This document shows positions 34,167 through 41,204 of a stretch of 46,035 nt of DNA, piece by piece. The notes below the pieces were generated by a model that did no database searches, was not told where the DNA came from, and worked only from the letters and a program-made list of their open reading frames with translations. Origin of the DNA: CAZKJL01 sp964611095 (lineage in GTDB: Bacteria > Patescibacteriota > Gracilibacteria > Peribacterales > Peribacteraceae). Made by a program: the position numbers and the translations under genes. Location of the stretch: NCBI GenBank assembly GCA_964611095.1, contig CAZSWJ010000011.1:1-46035 (forward strand). Reading direction: 5' to 3'. The stretch's first letter is position 1; every line of letters begins with the position of its first letter.

Positions 34167-35402
34167 ATGCGTCTTTATGCAGAGCGACCGGGTAATAGGG
34201 ACAGTAATGGAAACCTAAATCGTTCAATTTTTTACTTTCCTAGTGCAGAAGTACTTCCAGATCTGGAAGAAGGATCGATGTTTATGTTTCTTTTTTCCGA
34301 AAATGATTTAAGAGTTAATTCTCATATTTTGACAACCAAGCTTCCATTTCTTAACGCGAATGCTGGATCTTTTTTTAGCAAAGTGCTGGTGCATTCTGTC
34401 CCAGAAGGGTGGACGGTAACGGAAATTGAAATCCCCGATATAAATTCGGACAGCAAGTTTTGGATTTTTCGAAGTGTAAGGCGCCACGAACAAATAGTCG
34501 TTCTCTCAGAATCAATCGACGTTATTCTTTCTGAAGAAAAAATATTCGAGCAAGGCTGGACGGTAAGCACGATCGATACAAAATTCCATACCGGCCTCGG
34601 TGTCTTTATTGAAAAGCTTATTGAAAGACTATTGCGATATGAACCGAGCAGCAGAGAGTCAGCACTTGCATTTAAAAGAAAGGCAGATAGATTTTTTGTG
34701 AACTGGAAGCTTCTCGAGGTACCTCTAATGGGCCATATAAGGGCATGGCAATTTATTTTCGAACAAATCAAAGCGCTCAAGCAGCGCGCACAGGAGCACA
34801 TGGAATACTTCCCATCACAAACTCCTGTTACTCAGAACATTGCAGGTAGAGATTTCTTTCAGGAATTAAATGCGTCAGTTAATAATTCATCATCTGAAAG
34901 ACAGTTTGGGGCAGCCTCTCAATTTTTTGCATGGCTTGGAAATCATTTCTTCAGTGCAATTTTAGGTGCAATTGTTTCGATTCTCGCCACAGCCTTGATT
35001 GCCTACGCAGGTTGGAGCCACTTTTCTGCTCAGTCTTTTCAAGTTGATCCCCCTAAGCCCTCTGCAGCCGTGTCTACTGTTTCTGATTTTTATCGCTACT
35101 GGAATCTTCATCGTTTTGAAGACGCTAGAAATCTGCTTACTACTCAATATGCAAAAAATGAAGAAAATTTTTCGTTAGAGAAAATGCAGGAATTTGCTTT
35201 AAAAATTAATGGGGGAATTACAATTTTAAATCTCAAGTTGCTCGAAAATGAAAGCAAGGAGAACGTAAAAGTTTATGATTATACGACGCGTTACACCCTT
35301 AAGAGCGACGGAAATGGACACGGAGAACAACTTCGAGCATACGTCGTATTTCGAAATGAGGCTTGGACTATAGATACGATCCAAGTTCAAAGTTTGTACT
35401 AG
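34167..35402 (+). CDS. Single-pass membrane protein of unknown family, AT-rich
   Basis: A 411-residue protein. Residues 1-265 look cytoplasmic and mixed alpha/beta, with no motif I recognise. A hydrophobic helix lies at about 275-297 (FFSAILGAIVSILATALIAYAGW). The outer C-terminal domain (about 310-411) begins VSDFYRYWNLHRFEDARNLL and ends with strands like AYVVFRNEAWTIDTIQV, resembling an NTF2/DUF4878-like fold. The DNA is conspicuously AT-rich, with codon use unlike the rest of the window. The gene ends 12 nt from the tRNA-Gln 3' end, a common site for acquired DNA. No integrase or direct repeat is visible. Confidence 0.75.
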   Translation: MRLYAERPGNRDSNGNLNRSIFYFPSAEVLPDLEEGSMFMFLFSENDLRVNSHILTTKLPFLNANAGSFFSKVLVHSVPEGWTVTEIEIPDINSDSKFWIFRSVRRHEQIVVLSESIDVILSEEKIFEQGWTVSTIDTKFHTGLGVFIEKLIERLLRYEPSSRESALAFKRKADRFFVNWKLLEVPLMGHIRAWQFIFEQIKALKQRAQEHMEYFPSQTPVTQNIAGRDFFQELNASVNNSSSERQFGAASQFFAWLGNHFFSAILGAIVSILATALIAYAGWSHFSAQSFQVDPPKPSAAVSTVSDFYRYWNLHRFEDARNLLTTQYAKNEENFSLEKMQEFALKINGGITILNLKLLENESKENVKVYDYTTRYTLKSDGNGHGEQLRAYVVFRNEAWTIDTIQVQSLY

Positions 35403-35413
35403 ATAGTGGTAAT

Positions 35414-35488
35414 TGGCTGGGGAGGATGGATTCGAACCATCGAATGGCGGCTTCAAAGGCCGCTGCCTTACCGCTTGGCGACTCCCCA
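35414..35488 (-). tRNA. tRNA-Gln (UUG), CCA encoded
   Basis: A cloverleaf on the minus strand. Acceptor arms TGGGGAG / CTCCCCA, discriminator G and encoded CCA; anticodon stem GCGGC / GCCGC with loop CTTTGAA (anticodon TTG); T-loop GTTCGAATC. It follows pth on the same strand after 45 nt. Confidence 0.97.
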
Positions 35489-35533
35489 AGAGCGAGACGA
35501 GTCTACAGGAAAGGAGAGGTAGGTAAAAACAGC

Positions 35534-36082
35534 TTAGACACTCGCTTTTAGCACGGTCCTAGCAGATTCAAGGCTCGCCTCGAGTGCCGGTTTCATCGCT
35601 TTGATGTCTGCATCACTCATCTTGGAGAGCACCCACGCGGCGAGGTCCATTTGTTCCGGCTGCGTGCCGAGACCGATGCGATGGCGCGGAAAGTCACCAC
35701 CGAACGAATCGACGATGGACTTGAGCCCGTTGTGCGTGCCCGGGCCACCGTTCATGCGGAGCCTGTGCGTGCCGAGCGGCAGGTCGATGTCGTCGCAGAG
35801 AATCAGAACTTGCTTGGCGGCATCGAGCTTGAAGAAGTCTACGAGCTTACGCATGCATTCGCCGGAGCGGTTCATGAACGTCGTCGGCTTCACGAGGAGC
35901 ACGGGCTTTCCATCCAGTTTTCCTTCGGCCATGTGACACAGAAACTTCTGTTTGTCCTCGTACTCCCCTGCTTCCGTTTCTTTGGCCAAAAAATCGAGCG
36001 CCATCCAACCTGCGTTGTGACGCGTGAGCTCGTACTGTTTGCCCGGGTTGCCCAGACCGATGATGAGGAGTTCAGGTTTCAT
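35534..36082 (-). CDS. pth: Peptidyl-tRNA hydrolase
   Basis: A 182-residue enzyme that releases peptides from dropped-off peptidyl-tRNA and recycles the tRNA. Conserved features: GLGNPGKQYELTRHNAG with Asn and catalytic His near the N-terminus, KPTTFMNRSGE, DDIDLPLGTHRLR, and GGPGTHNGLKSI. The ATG at 36082 is chosen because TATACT (36090-36095, minus strand) ends 7 nt before it, giving a leaderless mRNA. tRNA-Gln lies downstream on the same strand. Confidence 0.95.
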   Translation of the reverse strand: MKPELLIIGLGNPGKQYELTRHNAGWMALDFLAKETEAGEYEDKQKFLCHMAEGKLDGKPVLLVKPTTFMNRSGECMRKLVDFFKLDAAKQVLILCDDIDLPLGTHRLRMNGGPGTHNGLKSIVDSFGGDFPRHRIGLGTQPEQMDLAAWVLSKMSDADIKAMKPALEASLESARTVLKASV

Positions 36083-36120
36083 TGGCGTGAGTATAGCGGG
36101 AGTTTTTATGGAACGGAGAG

Positions 36121-36197
36121 GCGGGTAGCGGATAGCGTGTAGCGGGTAGAAATTTTCTTCGATCTCCCTACCCGCCAACCGCTACTCGCTACCCGCC
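36121..36197. repeat. GCGGGTA-heptamer hairpin repeat R3
   Basis: A 77-bp full copy, the same length as R2. Left units GCGGGTA, GCGGATA, GCGTGTA, GCGGGTA. Loop of about 17-18 nt. Right units TACCCGC, CAACCGC, TACTCGC, TACCCGC. It lies between the HEPN-like gene and pth. Confidence 0.88.
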
Positions 36198-36199
36198 AT

Positions 36200-36604
36200 T
36201 TAGAGTCTGGCGCCAAGATCCGTCAGCGCTTTGTGGTAAATCCGAATGGCGCGATCCACTTCGGCGTCTTCCATTTTGTGGCTCAGCTCATGCACGGCCT
36301 TGTTCCTGAGCTTGTGCGCCCACCAGAGATCGTTGAGGTTCGAAAATCGAGGCCCGGCTTTCTTCAGCTTGTCGCCGAGCGTTCCTTTATATCCGAGCAG
36401 ACGAAGCGCTTCGTCCAAAATTTTGTCGGCTTCCACGATTTTGAGCGAGCCGTGCTCGTGCGCATGAACGCGCTTCCACGCTTGTTCGATGGCGATGCGT
36501 GCACCCGCACGAAGCGCACGTCGCATCAGCTTGATGATCATGTACTGCACGATGATCGCCGCTACGAGGAGTGCCGCAAGGAAAATAAAAATCGCGGTAC
36601 TCAT
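36200..36604 (-). CDS. Membrane-anchored HEPN-like protein
   Basis: A 134-residue protein. An N-terminal membrane helix (3-25) is followed by a basic stretch and an all-helical domain. LRNKAVHE (near residue 100) fits the R-x4-H motif of HEPN domains, with the typical following helix EDAEVDRAIRIYHKALTDL. HEPN proteins are often RNases or nucleotide-binding helical modules, but DUF4145-like members need not be nucleases. Its start overlaps the stop of the bPH2 gene (ATGA at 36601-36604), so the two are translationally coupled. Confidence 0.6.
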   Translation of the reverse strand: MSTAIFIFLAALLVAAIIVQYMIIKLMRRALRAGARIAIEQAWKRVHAHEHGSLKIVEADKILDEALRLLGYKGTLGDKLKKAGPRFSNLNDLWWAHKLRNKAVHELSHKMEDAEVDRAIRIYHKALTDLGARL

Positions 36605-37224
36605 CTCTTCACGGGAGGCTTCTTCGGTGCGATTTTCTGCACGCTCTTTTCCGCGGCTTGTTTCTGCATCGTCGATGCCACGAATTCGGCGAGGATGTTC
36701 TGCACCGTCGTCGCATCCTTCATGTTCTTCTTGAGCATGTACGCTTCCATGGCTCCCAAGATCACCGCTTCCACGCGGCGCGGCTTTTTGACGTACGGCA
36801 TGCTGATGGTTCCGCCCGTGGACACTTTCTCCAGCGTCATCTCGCCGTAGCCGAAGAGCGTTCCCACGATTCCTTTGGTTTCGTACTCCACTCCTTCCAA
36901 GTCGCTGTAGAGGATGCGTGCCGATTTGCGGTGGAACATGCCGTGCCATTCCAGGTCCACGATTCCTTTATTCGTGATGACCCACGCGTCCAAGAAATAA
37001 TCCATGAAATTCCTGATCCACCAAATGCCGACGCTCACGGCGGCGAGGGATACTCCGTAGACGACGTATTTGGTGTGCACGAAATAGAGAACGCTCCACA
37101 CCGCGGCGAAGACGATGCTCGGAAGCCAGAGCGCCTTGATGCCCATCAACCAATGCTTGTGCACGACGAGGAGGATTTTCTCCTCATCATCGAGGTGCTG
37201 GTCGAAGAAGAATTTGTTGAGCAC
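36601..37224 (-). CDS. Membrane protein with bacterial PH domain (bPH2)
   Basis: A 207-residue protein. Two hydrophobic helices (about 25-45 and 50-70) are followed by a bPH2 domain with WVITNKGIVDLEWHGMFHRKSARILYSDLEGVEYE and GYGEMTLEKVSTGGTISMPYV. A charged helical tail follows. The GTG at 37224 is chosen because a TGCTACAAT element ends 6 nt upstream. It is a distant paralogue of the protein at 16524-17006, and both sit in a two-gene unit joined by an ATGA overlap. Confidence 0.8.
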   Translation of the reverse strand: MLNKFFFDQHLDDEEKILLVVHKHWLMGIKALWLPSIVFAAVWSVLYFVHTKYVVYGVSLAAVSVGIWWIRNFMDYFLDAWVITNKGIVDLEWHGMFHRKSARILYSDLEGVEYETKGIVGTLFGYGEMTLEKVSTGGTISMPYVKKPRRVEAVILGAMEAYMLKKNMKDATTVQNILAEFVASTMQKQAAEKSVQKIAPKKPPVKR

Positions 37225-37277
37225 GGGAGGATTGTAGCACTCCCGAGAATGGCGGAAGAGGGCCATCCTTGATTGAT

Positions 37278-37349
37278 GGGCGGATAGCGGTGAGCGGGTA
37301 GCGGGTAGAAATATCCTATTCGCCAACCGCTACCCGCTACTCGCCCGCA
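37278..37349. repeat. GCGGGTA-heptamer hairpin repeat R4
   Basis: Left units GCGGATA, GCGGTGA, GCGGGTA, GCGGGTA, a short loop, and right units TATTCGC, CAACCGC, TACCCGC, TACTCGC. It lies between the divergent bPH2 and lepB genes. Confidence 0.85.
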
Positions 37350-37385
37350 CATTAAGACCTTCTCATTCTCACCCTCTCCGCGGTC

Positions 37386-37394
37386 TGCTATACT
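37386..37394 (+). promoter_or_regulatory. Extended -10 of lepB
   Basis: TGC then TATACT (37389-37394). The -10 ends 7 nt before the lepB ATG, predicting a leaderless mRNA. No Shine-Dalgarno sequence is possible in this arrangement. Confidence 0.6.
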
Positions 37395-37401
37395 GTCTCC
37401 G

Positions 37402-38028
37402 ATGTCCCCAAAACTCACCAAGCGAAGCATTTTGTTCCACGTCTTCGACGTGACGCTCAACATCGTGATCATCGTGGCGATCGTCGCCATCATCCGCACG
37501 TTCGTCGTGTCTCCGTTCCAGATCGAAGGCAATTCCATGACCGCGACGCTCGAAGACAAGGAATATATCGTCATCAACAAATTTCGCTACATCGTCGGTT
37601 CTCCGCAACGCGGCGACATCGTCGTGTTCCGTCCGCCGACCGACCTCGGCAAGTACTACGTGAAGCGCGTCATCGGCATGCCCGGCGAAACGATCGTCAT
37701 TCGTGATGGCAACGTGTACCTCCGCGACGAGACCAAGGGCGACATCAAGTTCGAGGAGCCGTACCTCAACGCCGTAAACAGCGGCAAGACGTACCGCTAC
37801 CCCGTTCCGAGCGGCGATACGACCGAGGAAGTCTTCGTAGTGCCGGAGGATCAGTACTTCGTCCTCGGCGACAACCGCCAAGGAAGCTTGGACTCGCGCA
37901 GCTTCGCGCACCTCGGTACGCACCAGACGGCGTTCGTTCCCCAGCACAACATCAAGGGAAGCGTGTGGTTCGTGGCGCTCCCGATCACCAAGATTCATGC
38001 GTTTGATGTGCCGACGTACGAACTGTAG
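37402..38028 (+). CDS. lepB: Signal peptidase I
   Basis: A 208-residue membrane peptidase that removes signal peptides from secreted proteins. One N-terminal helix (about 12-35) is followed by the catalytic Ser in IEGNSMTATL (near residue 48) and the Lys in YYVKRVIGMPGE (near residue 90). GDNRQGSLDSRSFAHLG is box E. It would process the many exported proteins in this window. A heptamer repeat directly follows the stop. Confidence 0.95.
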   Translation: MSPKLTKRSILFHVFDVTLNIVIIVAIVAIIRTFVVSPFQIEGNSMTATLEDKEYIVINKFRYIVGSPQRGDIVVFRPPTDLGKYYVKRVIGMPGETIVIRDGNVYLRDETKGDIKFEEPYLNAVNSGKTYRYPVPSGDTTEEVFVVPEDQYFVLGDNRQGSLDSRSFAHLGTHQTAFVPQHNIKGSVWFVALPITKIHAFDVPTYEL

Positions 38029-38117
38029 GGCGGGTAGCGGTTAGCGTGTAGCGGGTAGGTTTTTTGGCATAAACGAAGAGCGGCGATCTGCTCGCCGGCC
38101 GCCTCGCGCCACCCGCC
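38028..38117. repeat. GCGGGTA-heptamer repeat R5 (degenerate right arm)
   Basis: An intact left arm (GCGGGTA, GCGGTTA, GCGTGTA, GCGGGTA) starts at the lepB stop codon. The right arm is degenerate (CTCGCGCCACCCGCC). It separates lepB from secE. Confidence 0.7.
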
Positions 38118-38134
38118 TTGGGCGGATCCGGCAC

Positions 38135-38163
38135 TTGCGGTTTCCCGGCTCATTCTGTATGAT
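38135..38163 (+). promoter_or_regulatory. secE-nusG promoter
   Basis: TTGCGG (38135-38140), exactly 17 bp, TATGAT (38158-38163). The leader is about 35 nt. Confidence 0.75.
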
Positions 38164-38204
38164 GTTTCCAGTCGACAGCCCTTTTTACCGTATCTACCGA
38201 AATT

Positions 38205-38381
38205 ATGATCACCTACTTCCGTGAAAGTCTCGAGGAACTGCGCCAGGTCCGTTGGCCCACGCAGCAGCAGTCCGTTCGCCTCACCGTCATCGTCATCGGT
38301 TTTCTTGCCGTTTCCTCCATCTTCTTCGGATTGGTGGACTCGCTGTTCTCCGAAATCATCCGCCTTACCGTCAAAATTTAA
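38205..38381 (+). CDS. secE: Preprotein translocase subunit SecE
   Basis: A 58-residue protein, short enough to be missed by simple length cut-offs. It begins MITYFRESLEELRQVRWPT. The E-L-x-x-V-x-W-P-T motif before the single membrane helix (about 28-50) is the SecE signature. SecE clamps the SecY channel. It lies 19 nt before nusG, the universal secE-nusG order, which strengthens the call. Confidence 0.95.
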   Translation: MITYFRESLEELRQVRWPTQQQSVRLTVIVIGFLAVSSIFFGLVDSLFSEIIRLTVKI

Positions 38382-38400
38382 ACCTCACTCCCCTCTCCCA

Positions 38401-38945
38401 TGGTCAAGCAAGACCCATCAGCAGGCCGTAACTGGTATGTCGTGCACACGTATTCGGGTTACGAGGACAGCGTGAAGAAGTCCATCGAACAGCGCACGGA
38501 GACCTTCGGCATGAAGGACTACGTGTTCACCGTCGTGGTTCCCAAGGAAAAGCAGATCGTCTTTAAGAAAGGAGAACCCATGGAGGAAGAGAAGAAACTG
38601 TTCCCGGGTTACGTGCTCGTGGACATGATCGTCACCGACGAAAGCTGGTACATGGTGCGCAACACCCCCAACGTCACCGGTTTCGTGGGCTCCGGCAACA
38701 TTCCGGTTCCCGTCACTCCGGAAGAATTCGGAGTCGTGGAGCGCCGCATGGGCGAGGAGACCGCAAAGTTCAAGAGCGACTTCCAGGTCGGCGAACTCGT
38801 CGTCATCATCGACGGTCCGTTCAAGAACTATGAAGGCACCATCGATGCCGTGGACGTGGACAAAGGCAAGCTCACCGTCCTCGTTCTCATCTTCGACCGC
38901 GACACGCCGGTCGAGCTCGACTTCACGCAGGTTCGCAAGAAATAG
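38401..38945 (+). CDS. nusG: Transcription antitermination factor NusG
   Basis: A 181-residue factor linking RNA polymerase and ribosome or Rho. The NGN domain begins NWYVVHTYSGYEDSVKKSI and contains LFPGYVLVDM and NTPNVTGFVG. The C-terminal KOW domain has GELVVIIDGPFKNYEGTI. The usual downstream genes rplK-rplA are not present here. The leader CACTCCCCTCTCCC directly precedes the ATG. Confidence 0.97.
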
Positions 38946-39076
38946 TCGCATCAAGGTGATGTGGCCGAATCGGCTTACTCGTTTTCTGGTAACAGAATCC
39001 TTAATCACGGAATTCGGATTTGTCGTGTAAGATTTTCGGCGTCATACGTCACATACGTATCTTTCCCAATCCTCTC

Positions 39077-39721
39077 ATGCGTCTCCCACTCATCGCGTCC
39101 GGCCTTATCGCCCTCACACTTCCTCTTTCCGCACTCGCGCTCGAAGGCATCGGCCCGCGCGTCACCATTACCGGTACCGTGGACTCCGTGTCCATTTCCG
39201 AGAAGCAGGCGTTCTCCGAGGAGGGCGGCCAGTACGTCGTCACCGCAAGCAACGGCCAAAAAGTGACCGTCGTGCTCCAGGACACCGCGAGCATCATTTC
39301 CGAGGGGCGCCTGAGCCGCAAGTCGCTTCTGCCCGTGAACATCATGCAGGGCATGCAGGTCCGCGTCCGCGGTTGGAGAGTGGACGGCAACACCATTTCG
39401 GCGTCGCTCGTCATCATCATGAACATCGAGCTGAACCCCGTGCTCTCGCTCAATGGAACGCTTCAGGCCATCGACGGCGCGAAGATCACGGTGCTGACGC
39501 AAGACGGCGTGACGCGCGTCTTTTCCATCACGAATGAAACGGAAGTGAACCTGACGTACACCGCTCGCGGACTTCAGGGGCTCACGCTCGTCGGAAAGCC
39601 GATTCTTCTCACGCTGAACCCTCTCGACCAGAATCAAGTTCGTATCATCCGTATCAACGGTGATGACAGCTCGCTCCGCACGCAGAAGCCTACGACCGTG
39701 CAGCTGAAAGGCCGCGAGTAG
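39077..39721 (+). CDS. Exported DUF5666-like protein
   Basis: A 214-residue exported protein. Signal peptide 1-21. Two or more small beta-barrel repeats have the pattern G-T-V/L-x-x-I/V...G-x-x-V/I-T-V...T-x-I/V (GTVDSVSISEKQ and GTLQAIDGAKITVLTQDG), as in DUF5666 proteins. No function known. Its 3' end overlaps the convergent murJ gene by 32 bp. A pyrimidine-rich leader (CTTTCCCAATCCTCTC) precedes the ATG. Confidence 0.7.
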   Translation: MRLPLIASGLIALTLPLSALALEGIGPRVTITGTVDSVSISEKQAFSEEGGQYVVTASNGQKVTVVLQDTASIISEGRLSRKSLLPVNIMQGMQVRVRGWRVDGNTISASLVIIMNIELNPVLSLNGTLQAIDGAKITVLTQDGVTRVFSITNETEVNLTYTARGLQGLTLVGKPILLTLNPLDQNQVRIIRINGDDSSLRTQKPTTVQLKGRE

Positions 39722-41057
39722 AACCGGAAGCTCGCCGAATGGCGATCGCCAGGAATGATCCGAGGAATATCGTCTGACAGATTTGCGCCGTGACGTACGC
39801 GACCGCGAGAGCGTACACGCCGAGGGAATCGAGGAAATACGTTCCCGTTGTCACCGCAACGACACAGCTCATGACGCTGCTGAGCGCCGGCCACCCGGTG
39901 TTCTTCAGCGAATAGAACGAACGGAGCATGATGTGGTTGGTGCTCTCGAAGGGAACGGCGAGCGCGTAGATCAAAAGCGATGCGATGAAGATCGGCGTGG
40001 TGAACGCCTCGAGATGCATGAGCGATGCGGCGATGCTCGCGCAGAGTGCCAGAACCGCGGCACCCGGAATCGCAAGACCGAAGTTCACCCAGAGTGCATG
40101 ACGAATGTGTCCCTTCAACTTCGTCATGTCGCCGCGCGCGGCAGATTGGCTCATGAGCGAAAACGACGATTGTGCGAGCGCGATGCCGACGATGCCGGGA
40201 ATGACGGACTCGAAGTTGCTGGCAAACTGGTTGAGGGCGACCATTTCTTTGCCGAGACCCGAGGCCAAGCGATCCAGAAGCAGGAGTTGGAGCTGGAGCG
40301 CGCTCAGTGCCGCCATGCGCGGGATGAGCAGAAGCCCCATGTGCTTGAGTTCGTCGTGCAGAATACCGCCGTTGTCGAACCTTGCACGGAAGCCTGCGCG
40401 GTATGCGTCGATGCCGCGTAGAAGCACGTAGACGATCGTTCCGATGACCGTGCCGAGCATGGGTCCGAGCGGACCGACGATCGGGGTGAGGAGATACGTG
40501 CCGGCGATGGTGCCGAGTGCCCAGATGATCGGCGTGAGTCCGTACATCCAGTAGCGCTGGACGCTCACCAAGTACTGGCCGAGCGCGTTGCCGAAGACGA
40601 AGAGAAAATTCGTGAAGAGTGCGATGCGGCCGAAGCGAATGTAGAGATCCAGCGTCGCGCCCTCGAACTTCACGAGGTGCGGTGCGATCCACGGAAAGAA
40701 GATCGCCATGATGAGTGCGAGGATTCCGAACGCGAATCCGAAAACGACCATCGTGCTCGTCATGAGCTTGTCCATTTCATGCCTTCTGTCGTGTGCCAGG
40801 TGCCCCGCCAAAAACGGTACGACCACCACGCTGAGGCAGGACATCACGAGAACCTGGAACAGCAGGTCGCTCGGACGGAACGCGGCGATGTACACCGATG
40901 CAACGCCGATGGGGTCGGACTTGAGCGGGAACATGATGGAAAACGCCTGGTCACGCAAAAATCCGCAGACCGATGACGCGAGTGATGTGATCGCCAAAAT
41001 CGCCGCACCGCCGGCGATGCGTTTTTCCGAGAGGAGGGAGAGGAGGAGTTTCTTCAT
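39690..41057 (-). CDS. murJ: Lipid II flippase MurJ
   Basis: A 455-residue MOP-superfamily membrane protein with about 12 helices that flips lipid II to the outside for peptidoglycan synthesis. The N-terminus (AAILAITSLASSVCGFLRDQAFSIMF) contains the MurJ G-F-x-R-D signature. Later motifs include the long loop before RYWMYGLTPIIWALGTIAG and ALSALQLQLLLLDRLASGL. Total length is shorter than E. coli MurJ (about 510). It works with murC, glmS and the PBP. A CATATT box lies 9 nt before the ATG. Confidence 0.93.
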   Translation of the reverse strand: MKKLLLSLLSEKRIAGGAAILAITSLASSVCGFLRDQAFSIMFPLKSDPIGVASVYIAAFRPSDLLFQVLVMSCLSVVVVPFLAGHLAHDRRHEMDKLMTSTMVVFGFAFGILALIMAIFFPWIAPHLVKFEGATLDLYIRFGRIALFTNFLFVFGNALGQYLVSVQRYWMYGLTPIIWALGTIAGTYLLTPIVGPLGPMLGTVIGTIVYVLLRGIDAYRAGFRARFDNGGILHDELKHMGLLLIPRMAALSALQLQLLLLDRLASGLGKEMVALNQFASNFESVIPGIVGIALAQSSFSLMSQSAARGDMTKLKGHIRHALWVNFGLAIPGAAVLALCASIAASLMHLEAFTTPIFIASLLIYALAVPFESTNHIMLRSFYSLKNTGWPALSSVMSCVVAVTTGTYFLDSLGVYALAVAYVTAQICQTIFLGSFLAIAIRRASGSTRGLSAARS

Positions 41058-41095
41058 GAAGTGCGAAATATGCGATGTTTAGCCTACAGCCAAGA

Positions 41096-41162
41096 GGCGG
41101 TCAGCGGGTAGCGATTAGCATGTAGGATTACTTTGTTCTAACCGCCAACCGCCAACCGCTCC
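41096..41162. repeat. GCGGGTA-heptamer hairpin repeat R6 (diverged)
   Basis: Left units GCGGTCA, GCGGGTA, GCGATTA, GCATGTA. Loop about 9 nt. Right units TAACCGC, CAACCGC, CAACCGC. It lies in the divergent spacer of murJ and purL, upstream of the purL promoter. Confidence 0.75.
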
Positions 41163-41170
41163 AATCCGTG

Positions 41171-41198
41171 TGACTTTTTTCCGCCAAACCCTTAGGAT
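41171..41198 (+). promoter_or_regulatory. purL promoter
   Basis: TGACTT (41171-41176), 16 bp, TAGGAT (41193-41198). The ATG at 41205 follows after 6 nt, so the mRNA is expected to be leaderless. Confidence 0.5.
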
Positions 41199-41204
41199 CC
41201 GCAC

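Noticed and set aside
33606..35490. Integrative element with attachment-site duplication at tRNA-Gln
   Set aside because: No integrase gene and no direct repeat of the tRNA end at the far boundary, so only an AT-rich insert is claimed.
38946..39076. Possible tRNA or small RNA in the spacer after nusG
   Set aside because: No cloverleaf or terminator could be drawn. Only weak promoter-like sequences are visible.
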